From positions 3,968,001-4,032,000 of the forward strand of contig NZ_AP023239.1 in NCBI RefSeq assembly GCF_013393385.1: a stretch of DNA of 64,000 nucleotides, read 5' to 3'. Position 1 is the first letter of the stretch. Each line of letters starts with the position of its first letter. This document shows positions 8,415 to 18,075 of this stretch, piece by piece. Origin of the DNA: Paenibacillus sp. URB8-2 (lineage in GTDB: Bacteria > Bacillota > Bacilli > Paenibacillales > Paenibacillaceae). The notes below the pieces were generated by a model. The model was not told where the DNA came from, did not search any database, and saw only the letters and a list, made by a program, of their open reading frames with translations. Made by a program: the position numbers and the translations under genes.

Positions 8415-9686
8415 TTAATCGTTCAGATTCCAGCTGTCAAGATAAGCGACCTGTTCCGGTGTCAGGGAGTCAATGCCAAGCCCCATGCTTTCCAGCTTGT
8501 AGCGGGCCACCTGCTCGTCCAGTTCGTAAGGAACATTTTCGACTTTAACGCCGATCTCGCGGTAGCTGTCATTCACATATTTCAGCGAGAGCGCCTGAAG
8601 CGCAAAGGTCATATCCATGATTTCGGCCGGATGGCCATCCGCCGCGCCCAGGTTGACGAGCCGCCCTTCGGCCAGCAGGTACAGCTTGCGACCGTCCTTC
8701 AGCTGATACTCCTCGATGTTTTTACGGACAACACGCTGCACTGCCGCTCTTTCCGCAAGCTCCGGCTTGTTAACCTCCACATCAAAATGGCCGGCGTTGC
8801 ACATAATGGCTCCATCCTTCATCACATCGAAATGCTCGCCGCGGATGACGTAACGGTTGCCCGTTACGGTAACAAAGAAATCGCCCAGCTTGGCTGCTTC
8901 CACCATCGGCATGACATGGAAACCGTCCATATGCGCCTCAACCGCCTTGATCGCGTCGACTTCCGTGACGACAACGTTGGCGCCGAGCCCTTTGGCCCGC
9001 ATCGCCACACCCTTGCCGCACCAGCCGTAACCGACGACAACGACCGTTTTGCCCGCCACCATCAGGTTAGTCGTGCGGATGATGCCGTCCCAGGCAGATT
9101 GTCCGGTTCCATAACGGTTATCGAACAAATGCTTGCAGTATGCATCGTTGACGGCAACCATCGGGAACTTCAGGATGCCTTGTTTTTGCAGAGCCTTCAG
9201 CCGGATAATACCGGTAGTCGTCTCCTCCGCCCCGCCGCGGATGTTCTCCATCAGGTCGGGCCGTTCGGAATGCAGCAGCGTCGCAAAATCGCCGCCATCG
9301 TCGATAATGAGATCAGGCTTGCTTTCCAGCGCCTTGATGTTGAGCGCCTTAAATTCCTCGGGGGTCGGATTATACTTTGCAAATACGGTAATGCCGTCTT
9401 CCACCAACGCGGCGCATACATCGTCCTGCGTGGAAAGGGGATTCGAGCCGGTAATCGTAACCTCCGCTCCGCCGGCCTGAACGACTTTGGCCAAATAAGC
9501 GGTTTTCGCTTCCAAATGCAGCGTAATCGATACTTTCAGCCCTTTGAACGGCTGCTCCGCTTCGAATTGCTCTCGGATACGGTTCAATACGGGCATATGC
9601 TGGCGAACCCAATCGATTTTGAGATGCCCCTCGGGAGCGAGCGACATATCGGCTACGATACTTTTTTGCCGGGATAAAGAACTCAT
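8415..9686 (-). CDS. ahcY: Adenosylhomocysteinase
   Basis: NAD-dependent cytoplasmic enzyme that reversibly hydrolyses S-adenosylhomocysteine to adenosine and homocysteine, clearing the inhibitory product of SAM methyltransferases. The 423-residue protein is full length and has the NAD-binding glycine-rich [10 protein letters not shown] motif near residue 220, DNRYGTGQS just before it, the [11 protein letters not shown] block, and the C-terminal Tyr-containing segment that closes the active site. AGGAGG lies 7 nt before the ATG. It follows bshC by 37 nt and is probably cotranscribed with it. Many Bacillus species use the Pfs/LuxS route instead, so ahcY next to bshC is a distinguishing trait. 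Confidence 0.95.
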   Translation of the reverse strand: MSSLSRQKSIVADMSLAPEGHLKIDWVRQHMPVLNRIREQFEAEQPFKGLKVSITLHLEAKTAYLAKVVQAGGAEVTITGSNPLSTQDDVCAALVEDGITVFAKYNPTPEEFKALNIKALESKPDLIIDDGGDFATLLHSERPDLMENIRGGAEETTTGIIRLKALQKQGILKFPMVAVNDAYCKHLFDNRYGTGQSAWDGIIRTTNLMVAGKTVVVVGYGWCGKGVAMRAKGLGANVVVTEVDAIKAVEAHMDGFHVMPMVEAAKLGDFFVTVTGNRYVIRGEHFDVMKDGAIMCNAGHFDVEVNKPELAERAAVQRVVRKNIEEYQLKDGRKLYLLAEGRLVNLGAADGHPAEIMDMTFALQALSLKYVNDSYREIGVKVENVPYELDEQVARYKLESMGLGIDSLTPEQVAYLDSWNLND

Positions 9687-9723
9687 TGAATAACCTCCTG
9701 ATTATCGTATGTTGTTATTTCGT

Positions 9724-11352
9724 TTACATATATATAATGCGATGCGTTCCGCTGTAATCCGCTGGAATCTCCATCAATCCGTCCAGCCAGGAAAGGCCGT
9801 ACCGGTTCAAATAATACATGATATTATAAACTCGTTCCTGGAGTCTGCCCAGAGGCATTAGCGAACGTTCAATCCGCTCCCACTGCCGCAGCGCGGCTTC
9901 GCTCTGCTTGGCCATCGCATCTTCCACTTTACTTTGCAAAAAGGAAATCTGATCCAGTATTTTCTCTTTGTTGCTTCCACCCAGCTTGATCAGACCGGCC
10001 TGGACCGTGCCGATTTGTTCGATAAGGGGATCGTACATGGCGGCAAAAGCAGCCTTGGTCTCTTCAAACCGCCTGCCAAGCTCCAGCTCATCCTGAGCCT
10101 CCAGCCACCGGCGCTTCTTTTCTTCGAGGCCTTCCAGAACATCGCCGAAAGTCAGCCCGTACTTCTCCAAGTGCTTGTGCAGCGTACCTTCTATAATGGT
10201 AAAAGACATGCGGGGAATGATCAGCGGCATCCGCAGTCCCATCTGACCAAAAGCCCGGCCCGTAATCCCCCAATACGATATCTCGCCCTGTCCCAGCACG
10301 GTTGCCAGTACAGGCAGAAGATAATCCTGCATAAGCGGACGGGTCAGCACGTTATTGCTGAAGCGTTCGGGATGGCGGTCCAGAAGGTCCAGCAGTTCTT
10401 CGCGGGAAAAAGATACCGTCCCCTTGCGGTCCGTGAATACGCCGTCCTTCTTGATCAGCAGCAGCCGCGCGCCTTCATGAATGTAAAAAAGGTTCGCTCC
10501 GCCCTCCGCCACATCGGCCTGAAGCTGAAATCCCGCATCCTTAATATCGGCTGCCGTCTTATGGTAGGCGGCTTCGAGAACCTCATTGTTCTCGATCAGC
10601 GAGCGGAAGAACGGCTGTTCCAGCCGCCGCAGCGCCGGGTCCGCCGAATCCAACAGCACAAGACCGAATTTGCCGAACAGCGAGCCCATGATTTCTGCAA
10701 AAGCAGCGCTCATGCTGCTCTTACGGGCGGCGGTCCGTATAAGCTCCATCATTTCCGCCTTAAATTCACTTTCTTGAAGCAGCTCTTCCAGCTGTTGAAG
10801 TGACTGTCCCCAATGCTCCTGCCCTACTTCAATATGGCTGACCGAGGAACGTCCCGTTTCCGGAGCCTCGATTTTCAACTTCGTTACTTCCACCGAACGG
10901 TTCAGCAAATACGTATGATTGACCTCGTCCCAGTCGTGGTCCTCTCCGGCAATCCAGAACAGCGGCACGACCGGCCGGTCCAGCTCCCGGCTCGCATCTT
11001 TTGCGGCAAGGATGGCCGTGACCGCTTTATAGACGACAAGCAGCGGTCCCGTAAACAGGCCGCTTTGCTGCCCTCCGGCTACGACCAGCGTCTCCGGCCG
11101 TTCGAGCAGGTCAAGCGATTGCCTTACCGCTTCGTGGTTATTGTATTTTGCGTTATAGGCCCGCAGGACTTCCGTTAGCCTGCCGCGGTCAGCCCGGGCG
11201 CTTGCGCTTTCATCCAGCCAGGCGGCTCGCTGCCGCTTGCTGTGCGGTTTATGAAAATGACCGCCGTAGAAATGCGCCGCCGTCTCGTCGTTATCCATGA
11301 ACCCGCGGGCGAGCGCCGGTCCGCCAGGCAGCGGCTCCGGTACAACATTCAT
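9724..11352 (-). CDS. bshC: Bacillithiol biosynthesis cysteine-adding enzyme BshC
   Basis: BshC joins cysteine to glucosaminyl-malate in the last step of making bacillithiol, the low-molecular-weight thiol of many Firmicutes. The 542-residue product matches family length. It contains the nucleotide-fold segment VVAGGQQSGLFTGPLL, FWIAGEDHDWDEVNH and the C-terminal coiled-coil dimerisation helices near residues 390-470. The ATG at 11352 is chosen for AGGAGG 9 nt upstream; the frame runs on to 11406 without a site. BshC is commonly found just upstream of mraZ in Bacillales; here ahcY intervenes. A 10-bp inverted repeat lies about 90 bp upstream. Confidence 0.93.
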   Translation of the reverse strand: MNVVPEPLPGGPALARGFMDNDETAAHFYGGHFHKPHSKRQRAAWLDESASARADRGRLTEVLRAYNAKYNNHEAVRQSLDLLERPETLVVAGGQQSGLFTGPLLVVYKAVTAILAAKDASRELDRPVVPLFWIAGEDHDWDEVNHTYLLNRSVEVTKLKIEAPETGRSSVSHIEVGQEHWGQSLQQLEELLQESEFKAEMMELIRTAARKSSMSAAFAEIMGSLFGKFGLVLLDSADPALRRLEQPFFRSLIENNEVLEAAYHKTAADIKDAGFQLQADVAEGGANLFYIHEGARLLLIKKDGVFTDRKGTVSFSREELLDLLDRHPERFSNNVLTRPLMQDYLLPVLATVLGQGEISYWGITGRAFGQMGLRMPLIIPRMSFTIIEGTLHKHLEKYGLTFGDVLEGLEEKKRRWLEAQDELELGRRFEETKAAFAAMYDPLIEQIGTVQAGLIKLGGSNKEKILDQISFLQSKVEDAMAKQSEAALRQWERIERSLMPLGRLQERVYNIMYYLNRYGLSWLDGLMEIPADYSGTHRIIYM

Positions 11353-11440
11353 CTCATGTAGCCTCCTGTTCTCAAACTTCTTAAATGATTGTATCCAAAG
11401 GAGCACGCCGCGTCAAAGCTCGTCCCCGAATTTCTTCATT

Positions 11441-11474
11441 AATATAAGAAGTGCAGTTTATGAATTCTTATATT
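11441..11474. promoter_or_regulatory. Perfect 10-bp inverted repeat upstream of bshC
   Basis: AATATAAGAA (11441-11450) and TTCTTATATT (11465-11474) form a perfect inverted repeat with 14 bp between. It has no T-run of its own and sits between the oppF terminator and bshC, so an operator is more likely than a terminator. The binding protein is unknown. Confidence 0.5.
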
Positions 11475-11476
11475 TT

Positions 11477-11521
11477 AAAAAAACAAGGTTTCCGGCAGCT
11501 CCCTTAGAGCGGCCGGAAACC
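11477..11521 (-). terminator. Terminator of the oppBCDF operon
   Basis: GGTTTCCGGC (11487-11496) pairs with GCCGGAAACC (11512-11521); on the minus strand the stem is followed by TTGTTTTTTT. It lies 55 nt after oppF. Confidence 0.85.
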
Positions 11522-11576
11522 CCGGTGCTTTCATGCTTTTAACCTTTTGAACATGAGACTTCAACTGGACGGAGAT

Positions 11577-12497
11577 TTAAGCGAATGCCTTGGCTACCCA
11601 GTGGCCTTTCGAAACCTCAACCAGCTTCGTCTCTTCTTCATTAGTCTTCTCGTCAGCCGCATAAATCGGGCTGGCAAGCTCGTCATGCATATGCAGCCGC
11701 TTCTTGTTGACCTCGATTTCCGGATCGGGAATCGGAATGGCCGACAGCAGCGTTTTCGTATACGGATGAAGCGGGTTGGCGTACAGCTCTTCACTTTCAG
11801 CCAGCTCGACCATTTTGCCCAAGTACATAACTGCTACACGGTCGCTGATATGCTTAACCATGGACAAATCATGCGCAATGAACAGATAAGTCAGACCCAG
11901 ACGGTTCTGAAGCTCTTTCAGAAGGTTGACGACCTGGGCCTGGATCGAAACGTCAAGCGCCGAGATCGGCTCGTCGCAGACGATGAATTTCGGATTGACC
12001 GCAAGGGCGCGGGCAATCCCGATCCGCTGGCGCTGGCCGCCGGAGAATTCATGCGGATACCGGGTCGCATGGTCATGATTAAGGCCGACCATGTCGAGCA
12101 GCTCTTCGATCCGTTTTTTCCGTTCCGCGCGGCTTCCGGCCATGTTATGAATGTCCAGCGCTTCGCCGATGATGTCCTGTACCGTAAAGCGCGGGTTGAG
12201 CGACGCATACGGGTCCTGGAAAATCATCTGCATGTCGCGGCGCATGGCTTTCATTTTGCCGGGAGACAGATTGTAAATATCCGTGCCGTTAAACTTGACG
12301 CTTCCTGCAGTCGGTTCGTACAAACGCAGGACCGTACGGCCTGCCGTCGTCTTGCCGCAGCCGGACTCGCCAACCATACCCAGTGTCTCGCCTTCCCGAA
12401 TCGAGAAGCTGATGTTATCAACCGCTTTGAGCACTTTTCCTTTGCCTACATTGAAATATTTCTTAAGGCCATCGACCTCAATCAATTGCTTGCTCAA
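11577..12497 (-). CDS. oppF: Oligopeptide ABC transporter ATP-binding protein OppF
   Basis: Cytoplasmic ATPase subunit that, paired with OppD, powers peptide uptake. The 306-residue protein has Walker [10 protein letters not shown] (about 42-50), the [11 protein letters not shown]-loop, signature FSGGQRQR, Walker [10 protein letters not shown] and the H-loop AHDLS. It also has the C-terminal oligopeptide/dipeptide transporter extension ([16 protein letters not shown]). The Cys in GESGCGK and the final extension are typical of OppF/DppF. Its ATG overlaps the end of oppD by 4 nt. It is the last gene before a strong terminator. Confidence 0.92.
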   Translation of the reverse strand: MSKQLIEVDGLKKYFNVGKGKVLKAVDNISFSIREGETLGMVGESGCGKTTAGRTVLRLYEPTAGSVKFNGTDIYNLSPGKMKAMRRDMQMIFQDPYASLNPRFTVQDIIGEALDIHNMAGSRAERKKRIEELLDMVGLNHDHATRYPHEFSGGQRQRIGIARALAVNPKFIVCDEPISALDVSIQAQVVNLLKELQNRLGLTYLFIAHDLSMVKHISDRVAVMYLGKMVELAESEELYANPLHPYTKTLLSAIPIPDPEIEVNKKRLHMHDELASPIYAADEKTNEEETKLVEVSKGHWVAKAFA

Positions 12498-13489
12498 GAG
12501 CGTTGCACCTCCTTGGCCATCGCATGCAGATTCCAGCAGCGCGCGGAATGCGTGTCGCTGAATTCCGTAGCGTCCGGATCAATTCTTTCACAGATCGCCA
12601 TCGCTTCGCTGCAGCGCGCGGTGAACGGGCAGCCGATCGGCGGTTTAATCAGATCGGGCGGCGTGCCGACGATCGGAATCAGAGGCTCGCCTTTCTTTTG
12701 ATCCAGACGCGGCATCGAACGAAGAAGACCCTTCGTGTACGGATGCTGCGGATTTTTAAAGATTTCCCATCTTGTACCCGTCTCTACCACTTCACCCGCA
12801 TACATGACGATAACCCGGTCGCACATGCCTGCGACAACGCCGAGGTCATGCGTGATCAGAATAATGGAGGTGCCGAGCTTTTGCTGCATATCCTTCATAA
12901 CGTCCATGATCTGAGCCTGGATCGTCACGTCGAGAGCCGTTGTCGGCTCGTCCGCAATGAGCAGCGCCGGACGGCAGGCAAGCGCAATCGCGATCATGAC
13001 ACGCTGGCGCATACCGCCGGAAAATTCATGGGGATATTGATAAAAGCGGGCCTCGGCATTCTTGATGCCGACAAGCTTCAACATATCGATGCCTTGCTTG
13101 GTAGCTTCGGCCGCTGACATTTTCTGATGTTTGATCAATACTTCCGTGATTTGCTTGCCTACTTTAATCGTAGGATTCAGTGAGGTCATCGGGTCTTGAA
13201 ATATCATGCCAATGTCTTTGCCGCGAATAGCTTCCATTTCTTTCATGCTCTTCTTCAGAAGATCTTGTCCCTGGAAAATAATTTCGCCCTTCTTCACTTT
13301 GGACGGCGGCGAAGGAATCAGCCGCATAATTGATTGGGCGGTAACGCTCTTTCCGCTGCCGGACTCACCGACGATCGCTACCGTTTCCCCTTTGCCAATC
13401 TCGAAATTCATACCGCGGACAGCCTGTACTTCACCGCCCTTTACAAAAAACGAAACATGCAAATCTTTCACCTGTAAAATCGGGTCCAT
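12494..13489 (-). CDS. oppD: Oligopeptide ABC transporter ATP-binding protein OppD
   Basis: Second ATPase of the importer. The 331-residue protein carries Walker [10 protein letters not shown]-loop [11 protein letters not shown], signature FSGGMRQR, Walker [10 protein letters not shown] and a switch His in ITHDLG. Its C-terminal extension has CPFTARC plus further Cys residues. The OppD/DppD class usually carries cysteines there that bind an iron-sulfur cluster. GGAGGT precedes the ATG. It overlaps oppF by 4 nt and follows oppC by 13 nt, in one operon. Confidence 0.92.
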   Translation of the reverse strand: MDPILQVKDLHVSFFVKGGEVQAVRGMNFEIGKGETVAIVGESGSGKSVTAQSIMRLIPSPPSKVKKGEIIFQGQDLLKKSMKEMEAIRGKDIGMIFQDPMTSLNPTIKVGKQITEVLIKHQKMSAAEATKQGIDMLKLVGIKNAEARFYQYPHEFSGGMRQRVMIAIALACRPALLIADEPTTALDVTIQAQIMDVMKDMQQKLGTSIILITHDLGVVAGMCDRVIVMYAGEVVETGTRWEIFKNPQHPYTKGLLRSMPRLDQKKGEPLIPIVGTPPDLIKPPIGCPFTARCSEAMAICERIDPDATEFSDTHSARCWNLHAMAKEVQRS

Positions 13490-13502
13490 TATCGTTCACC
13501 TC

Positions 13503-14450
13503 CTATTTCTTCAATTTAGGATCAAGGGCGTCGCGAAGACCGTCGCCGAAAATATTAAAGGCCAGCATGGTCACACTGATCAGAATTGCCGGGAACAGCA
13601 TGCGCCACGGGAATGCCAGCCAGCCGGTCAGCGCATCACTGATCATCGAGCCGAGCGAGGCTTTAGGGGCCTGCACACCGAGTCCGAGGAAGCTCAGGAA
13701 AGCTTCGGCAAAAATCGCGTTCGGAACGGACAGGGTAACCGTTACAATGATAGGCCCAACAGCGTTCGGCAGCAAATGCTTGAACAGCAACCGCTTGGAA
13801 CCGGCGCCCATCGAGCGGGAAGCCAGCACGAACTCGCGGTTCTTAAGCTGCATAATCTCACCGCGCACAATCCATGCCATGTTAATCCAGCCCGTAATCG
13901 TCAGCGCCAGAATAATCGTCCAAAGGCTTGGCTCCAGAACGACCAGCAGCAGGATAACGGTCAGCAGATAAGGAATGGAATACAGAACTTCGGAAATCTT
14001 GTTCATGATGCTGTCCGTACGACCGCCGAAGAATCCCATAATTCCACCGTAAATTACACCGATCAGAAGGTCGATCAAGGCTGCGGCCAGACCTACGATC
14101 AAGGAAATACGAGCGCCGTACCAGGTGCGGACGAATACATCGCGGCCCAGATCATCGGTGCCGAACCAATGCTCGCCGTTTGGAGGCTGGTTCGTGTTCA
14201 GCAAATCATTGGAATAATAATTGAACTTGGTAATATGCGGTCCGATAATTGCGCCAATAATAACCAATACCAGCAGTCCGAGCGAAGCCATTGCCATTTT
14301 GTTCTGGCGCAGCCGCTGCCAGGCATCCTGCCAAGCTGACAAGCTCTCGCGCTGAATGACTTCCGCCTGCTTCTCGTCCACGCCGATCTTGCGGAAATCT
14401 TCGGGCTTCAGATTGACGCCCTGCGGAACCCTATGTTGTTCAGTTGCCAC
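13503..14450 (-). CDS. oppC: Oligopeptide ABC transporter permease OppC
   Basis: Inner-membrane permease pairing with OppB. The 315 residues include an N-terminal cytoplasmic stretch, the first membrane helix near 55-77, the periplasmic-type segment with the HWFGTDDLGRDVFVRTWYGA block characteristic of OppC/DppC, and five further helices. The EAFLSFLGLG coupling segment that contacts the ATPases is present. Translation starts at a GTG (14450) with AGGAGG 8 nt upstream. It is 3 nt from the oppB stop. Confidence 0.93.
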   Translation of the reverse strand: MATEQHRVPQGVNLKPEDFRKIGVDEKQAEVIQRESLSAWQDAWQRLRQNKMAMASLGLLVLVIIGAIIGPHITKFNYYSNDLLNTNQPPNGEHWFGTDDLGRDVFVRTWYGARISLIVGLAAALIDLLIGVIYGGIMGFFGGRTDSIMNKISEVLYSIPYLLTVILLLVVLEPSLWTIILALTITGWINMAWIVRGEIMQLKNREFVLASRSMGAGSKRLLFKHLLPNAVGPIIVTVTLSVPNAIFAEAFLSFLGLGVQAPKASLGSMISDALTGWLAFPWRMLFPAILISVTMLAFNIFGDGLRDALDPKLKK

Positions 14451-14453
14451 TCT

Positions 14454-15386
14454 TTAGCCCTCCTTTCCTCCGGTCAGTTTAATGCGCGGATCTACGAAGA
14501 CATACGCAACGTCCGTAATAAAGCGCGCAACCATCAACAGAAGTCCGTAAAATATCGTAATCCCCATAATAATCGGATAATCGCGGACCCCGATCGCTTC
14601 GACAAATTGTTTGCCGATGCCTCCGATCCCGAAAATCTGCTCGATTACGACGGACCCGGTAACAATGTTGGCCGTCATCGGTCCCATATAAGTAACGACC
14701 GGCATAATACCGTTGCGGAGAACGTGGCGGAACAGGATGACTCCCCAGCTAAGGCCCTTGGCCTTCGCCGTCTTGATATAATCCGCATGCAGCACTTCAA
14801 GCATGCTTGAACGGGTCAGCCTCGCGATGAACGCAATCGGCTGGGCCGACAGCGCCGCTACCGGAAGAATATAATCCAGCGGATCATTAAAGCCCATAAC
14901 ATCAACCCAGCCCAGCTTGGAAGCAAAAACATACTGCAGCACCGTTGCAAGCACAAAGCTTGGCACCGCAATCCCGAGCACTGCGAGAACCATCGCCGCG
15001 GTGTCGATAAATTTCCGGTGGTACAGCGCGGCAAGCATTCCGAGCAGTATGCCGACAATAACCGACACGATAATGGCGACAAGCCCAAGCTTGAGCGAAG
15101 CGGAGAATGTCTGGCCGATAATGTGCGACACGTCTTGGTTCATTCGTTTCATGGAAACCCCAAAATCACCCTGAATGATGTTACCCAAATATTTGATATA
15201 CTGCTGGGAGACGGGCTTGTCCAGACCGTATTGTTCATACAGCCGCTGGCGGATTTCGTCCGGAATTTTCTTCTCGGATGTAAACGGATCACCCGGAATG
15301 GCTTTCATCAGGAAAAACGTGGCCGAGATCAGCACAAATAGCGAAACCAGCATATAGAAAAACTTATTGGCAACATAGCGTACCAT
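14454..15386 (-). CDS. oppB: Oligopeptide ABC transporter permease OppB
   Basis: Permease subunit of 310 residues with six predicted helices. It begins MVRYVANKFFYMLVSLF, has the MKAIPGDPF N-terminal segment and the EQIFGIGGIGKQFVEAI coupling region of the OppB/DppB family. The frame extends upstream to 15452, but GGAGGT 10 nt before the ATG at 15386 sets the start. It is the first gene after a 422-bp gap with three terminator-like hairpins, so it may have its own promoter or depend on readthrough from oppA. Confidence 0.92.
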   Translation of the reverse strand: MVRYVANKFFYMLVSLFVLISATFFLMKAIPGDPFTSEKKIPDEIRQRLYEQYGLDKPVSQQYIKYLGNIIQGDFGVSMKRMNQDVSHIIGQTFSASLKLGLVAIIVSVIVGILLGMLAALYHRKFIDTAAMVLAVLGIAVPSFVLATVLQYVFASKLGWVDVMGFNDPLDYILPVAALSAQPIAFIARLTRSSMLEVLHADYIKTAKAKGLSWGVILFRHVLRNGIMPVVTYMGPMTANIVTGSVVIEQIFGIGGIGKQFVEAIGVRDYPIIMGITIFYGLLLMVARFITDVAYVFVDPRIKLTGGKEG

Positions 15387-15510
15387 GCCCGTCAACACCT
15401 CCTTCGACAATTTTTTCACACCTAATAATAATTTTATGCAATTATTAACCACTTGTCCATTTTCTATATTTGTAAATTACCCATAACATTCACAAGTCAA
15501 CTGACACATA

Positions 15511-15530
15511 AGAAAAGCACCGATTGGTGC
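15511..15530 (-). terminator. Third hairpin between oppA and oppB
   Basis: GCACC and GGTGC form a short stem with a four-base loop; on the minus strand it is followed by TTTTCTT. It is weak in length but well placed as an attenuator upstream of oppB. Confidence 0.5.
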
Positions 15531-15596
15531 CCTTTCGAGATGTCGTCGGATCCTTCATTAGCTTAGCTGAAAACTTATACATTCATTAATCTTAAG

Positions 15597-15636
15597 AAAA
15601 AACGGCTGCGCCTTCTTTGCAGGGACGGCATCCGTT
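15597..15636 (-). terminator. Second terminator between oppA and oppB
   Basis: On the minus strand AACGGATGCC pairs with GGCGCAGCCGTT with one mismatch and is followed by TTTTTT. A second full terminator 60 bp downstream of the first is unusual within a transporter locus. Confidence 0.65.
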
Positions 15637-15691
15637 TCTCGTAAAAATATAAGATAAAGGATAAACGCGCAGCTTATAAAGCTTATACTTC

Positions 15692-15732
15692 AAAAAAAAA
15701 GGGATATATATGGAATTCCACATATATATCCC
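15692..15732 (-). terminator. Terminator of oppA
   Basis: GGGATATATATG (15701-15712) pairs with CATATATATCCC (15721-15732) around a GAATTC centre; on the minus strand nine T residues follow. It lies 77 nt after the oppA stop. Confidence 0.85.
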
Positions 15733-15808
15733 GAAGTGCAAGATCTACTTCAGATATTTAATCATTTAATTAAATATACTTACTGAAGCGTAAGGCAATT
15801 CTTCAATC

Positions 15809-17527
15809 TTAGTGCTCGAGCAGGTAAGCGCGAGTCAGGTCAACAGCGCCGCTGAAATCAAGCGTTACACCTTTGAGGTAAGGCTTGATCAACGAGTTGT
15901 TAGTATAGTAATAAATCGGAATCAGGATCATGTCGTCCTGAATGATCAATTTCTCAGCAGCCGCGAACTTCTCTTGACGAACCGCAGCATCACCCGTTGC
16001 TTTCGCATCAGCGATCAGCTTGTCATACTCTGGGTTGGCATAGCCGGTATCGTTGTTGCCGCCTTTGGTTACCCACATGTCAAGGAAGGTCATAGGATCG
16101 TTGTAGTCAGCTGTCCAGCCTGCGCGGGCAACCTGGAAGTTCTGATGTTGACGGTTTTCGATAAATACGGCCCATTCTTGGTTTTCCAGCTTCACGTCAA
16201 TGCCCAGAGCGTTCTTCCACATATCAGCGATTGCCAGGGCAATCTTCTTGTGGCCTTCACTCGTGTTGTACGACAGCGTGAACGTAGGCAGTTTGGTAAG
16301 GCCTTCTTCTTCCAGACCTTCAGCCAGCAGTGTCTTAGCCTGTGCGTCATCTTCAGTAAAGTAGCTGTCTTTAACAGCCGTGCGGTATTCGCCGTCAGCG
16401 CCGGCAATGCCCGGAGGAACATAGCCGAATGCAGGCAGTTGTCCGCCCAGCGTAACCTTGTCGATCAGAGTTTGACGGTCGATCGTCATCGCAAGAGCCT
16501 TACGGATTTTAACGTTGCTGAAAGGTTTCTCGGTTACGTTAAACTCGTAGTAGTACACACTTGCAATACCTTTTCTTTGGAACTCATCCGGATATTTTTG
16601 CTGTACGATCGGCAGCTGCTCGGTCGGAATTTCGCCGTTAGGACCGCCTGCGCGGTCAAGCTGGCCGCTTTCGTAAGCTGAAAGCTCGGTAGCACTGCTG
16701 TTTACAAGGGAGAAGTCGATTTTGCTAAGTTTGATGGAATCTTTATCCCAGTAATTGTCGTTCTTGGATACTTGGATGGATTGGCCTGTTGTCCACTCAG
16801 TCAGAGTGTAAGGACCGTCAACGATCATAGTATCTTTATTTGTTGCCCATTTTGCGTTGGTTTCAACCGATTTGTGAACCGGATAGTAAGTATAGAAGGA
16901 AAGCAGACCCAGGAAGTAAGGAGTCGGCGCTGCCAGAGTCACTTCCAGCGTTTTGTCGTCTACCGCTTTAACGCCTACTTGGTTGAAGTCGGTAATTTTC
17001 TTGTCATAGTATTCTTGAGCGTTCTTGAGGTAGTACAATTGGTAAGCGTAAGGTGCCGGCTCGGCAGCGGCCGGGTCAAGGACCCGTTTCCAAGCGCGAA
17101 CGAAGTCGGCGGAAGTTACAGGGTCGCCGTTGCTCCATTTAGCGTCGCGCAGGTGGAACGTATATACTAATCCGTCAGCGGAAATATCCCATTTTTCAGC
17201 GATGGCCGGCTCAGCTTGTCCGGTTTCATCATTCATGCGGGTCAAACCTTCATACATGGTCTTCAGAACCGTGTTGGCTTGGCTGTCTTGCGCCAAAGCC
17301 GGATCGAATGTCGGAGGTTCAGCGCTCAGGTTGATTTTAAGCGTTTGATCGGCGGCAAGTTTCTCGCCCGATGCGCTACCGTCAGTAGCTGCCGGAGTGT
17401 TGCCTGTGTTGCCCGCAGTGTTGCCTGTGTTCGTGGCAGCATTATTGCCACCGCCGCATCCTGCAAGCACAGTTCCGATAACTAAAACGAGTGCGAACAG
17501 GAGCAAAAGACTTTTACTCTTCTTCAT
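15809..17527 (-). CDS. oppA: Oligopeptide-binding lipoprotein OppA
   Basis: Extracytoplasmic peptide receptor for the OppBCDF importer. The 572-residue protein has a lipoprotein signal with lipobox LAGC (Cys24), a Gly/Asn/Thr-rich linker to about residue 55, then a family 5 solute-binding domain. The domain includes the AKWSNGDPVTSADFV region and the NVKIRKALAMTIDRQ signature. GGGGGA precedes the ATG by 8 nt. A minus-strand TATAAT lies about 45 bp upstream of the start, without a convincing -35. It is separated from oppB by three terminators, so it probably accumulates as an abundant monocistronic mRNA. Confidence 0.93.
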   Translation of the reverse strand: MKKSKSLLLLFALVLVIGTVLAGCGGGNNAATNTGNTAGNTGNTPAATDGSASGEKLAADQTLKINLSAEPPTFDPALAQDSQANTVLKTMYEGLTRMNDETGQAEPAIAEKWDISADGLVYTFHLRDAKWSNGDPVTSADFVRAWKRVLDPAAAEPAPYAYQLYYLKNAQEYYDKKITDFNQVGVKAVDDKTLEVTLAAPTPYFLGLLSFYTYYPVHKSVETNAKWATNKDTMIVDGPYTLTEWTTGQSIQVSKNDNYWDKDSIKLSKIDFSLVNSSATELSAYESGQLDRAGGPNGEIPTEQLPIVQQKYPDEFQRKGIASVYYYEFNVTEKPFSNVKIRKALAMTIDRQTLIDKVTLGGQLPAFGYVPPGIAGADGEYRTAVKDSYFTEDDAQAKTLLAEGLEEEGLTKLPTFTLSYNTSEGHKKIALAIADMWKNALGIDVKLENQEWAVFIENRQHQNFQVARAGWTADYNDPMTFLDMWVTKGGNNDTGYANPEYDKLIADAKATGDAAVRQEKFAAAEKLIIQDDMILIPIYYYTNNSLIKPYLKGVTLDFSGAVDLTRAYLLEH

Positions 17528-17682
17528 CTAGCAGTTCCCCCTAAATAGAATGTGGTATATGGTTTATGATTATACAACCAGTGGTCAAAAAAATCTAGAG
17601 GAATGTCCTCCGAATATGATTTTTTTTAAATTTTTTAACGTTATGTGACAACCGATCTCCTTTTATGTTAGATTACATTACA

Positions 17683-18069
17683 TTACATAACCCGCAAGAT
17701 ATACTTGATCATCCCAAAGACCATGAAGATCACATAGCCAGTCCCCATTACCAAAAAGCCGAGCCTCCAGACCGCCCGCAGCAGTCTTTTTCCATCCACC
17801 CTCCCCTTGATGCGATTCTGTGCGCCGCCAATCAGTCCGGCCGAAATCAGCACCAGCAGGAGAATCAGATAGAATCCGAAGCCATTTTGAAAAAGGTTGT
17901 TAAACAGCGCCGAAACGGAAAAAAGAAGAAAGACGGTCGTCACGTCCATAGCCAGCTGAAGTGCCGGTTTCTTGCCCCGCCCCAGAGCAACAGAGATATA
18001 ATAGACAAGCAAAAAAGGCAGTACAGGCATAACGCTTAATACGATCAGCGAATTGCGGAGCCATTCCAA
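17683..18069 (-). CDS. DUF3397 family membrane protein
   Basis: A 128-residue protein with four predicted membrane helices at about 8-28, 40-62, 66-86 and 102-124 and short polar loops. Pattern and position directly after panE match the DUF3397 family of Bacillales, which has no assigned function. It starts 6 nt after the panE stop, so it is probably translated from the same mRNA. The stop lies about 155 bp upstream of oppA, close to the oppA promoter region. The family call is from memory of the pattern. Confidence 0.7.
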   Translation of the reverse strand: MEWLRNSLIVLSVMPVLPFLLVYYISVALGRGKKPALQLAMDVTTVFLLFSVSALFNNLFQNGFGFYLILLLVLISAGLIGGAQNRIKGRVDGKRLLRAVWRLGFLVMGTGYVIFMVFGMIKYILRVM

Positions 18070-18075
18070 TCGGCT

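Noticed and set aside
15754..15777. AT-rich 9-bp inverted repeat just after oppA
   Set aside because: ATATTTAAT/ATTAAATAT is likely by chance in such AT-rich sequence and has no T-run; the terminator 22 bp further on explains the region.
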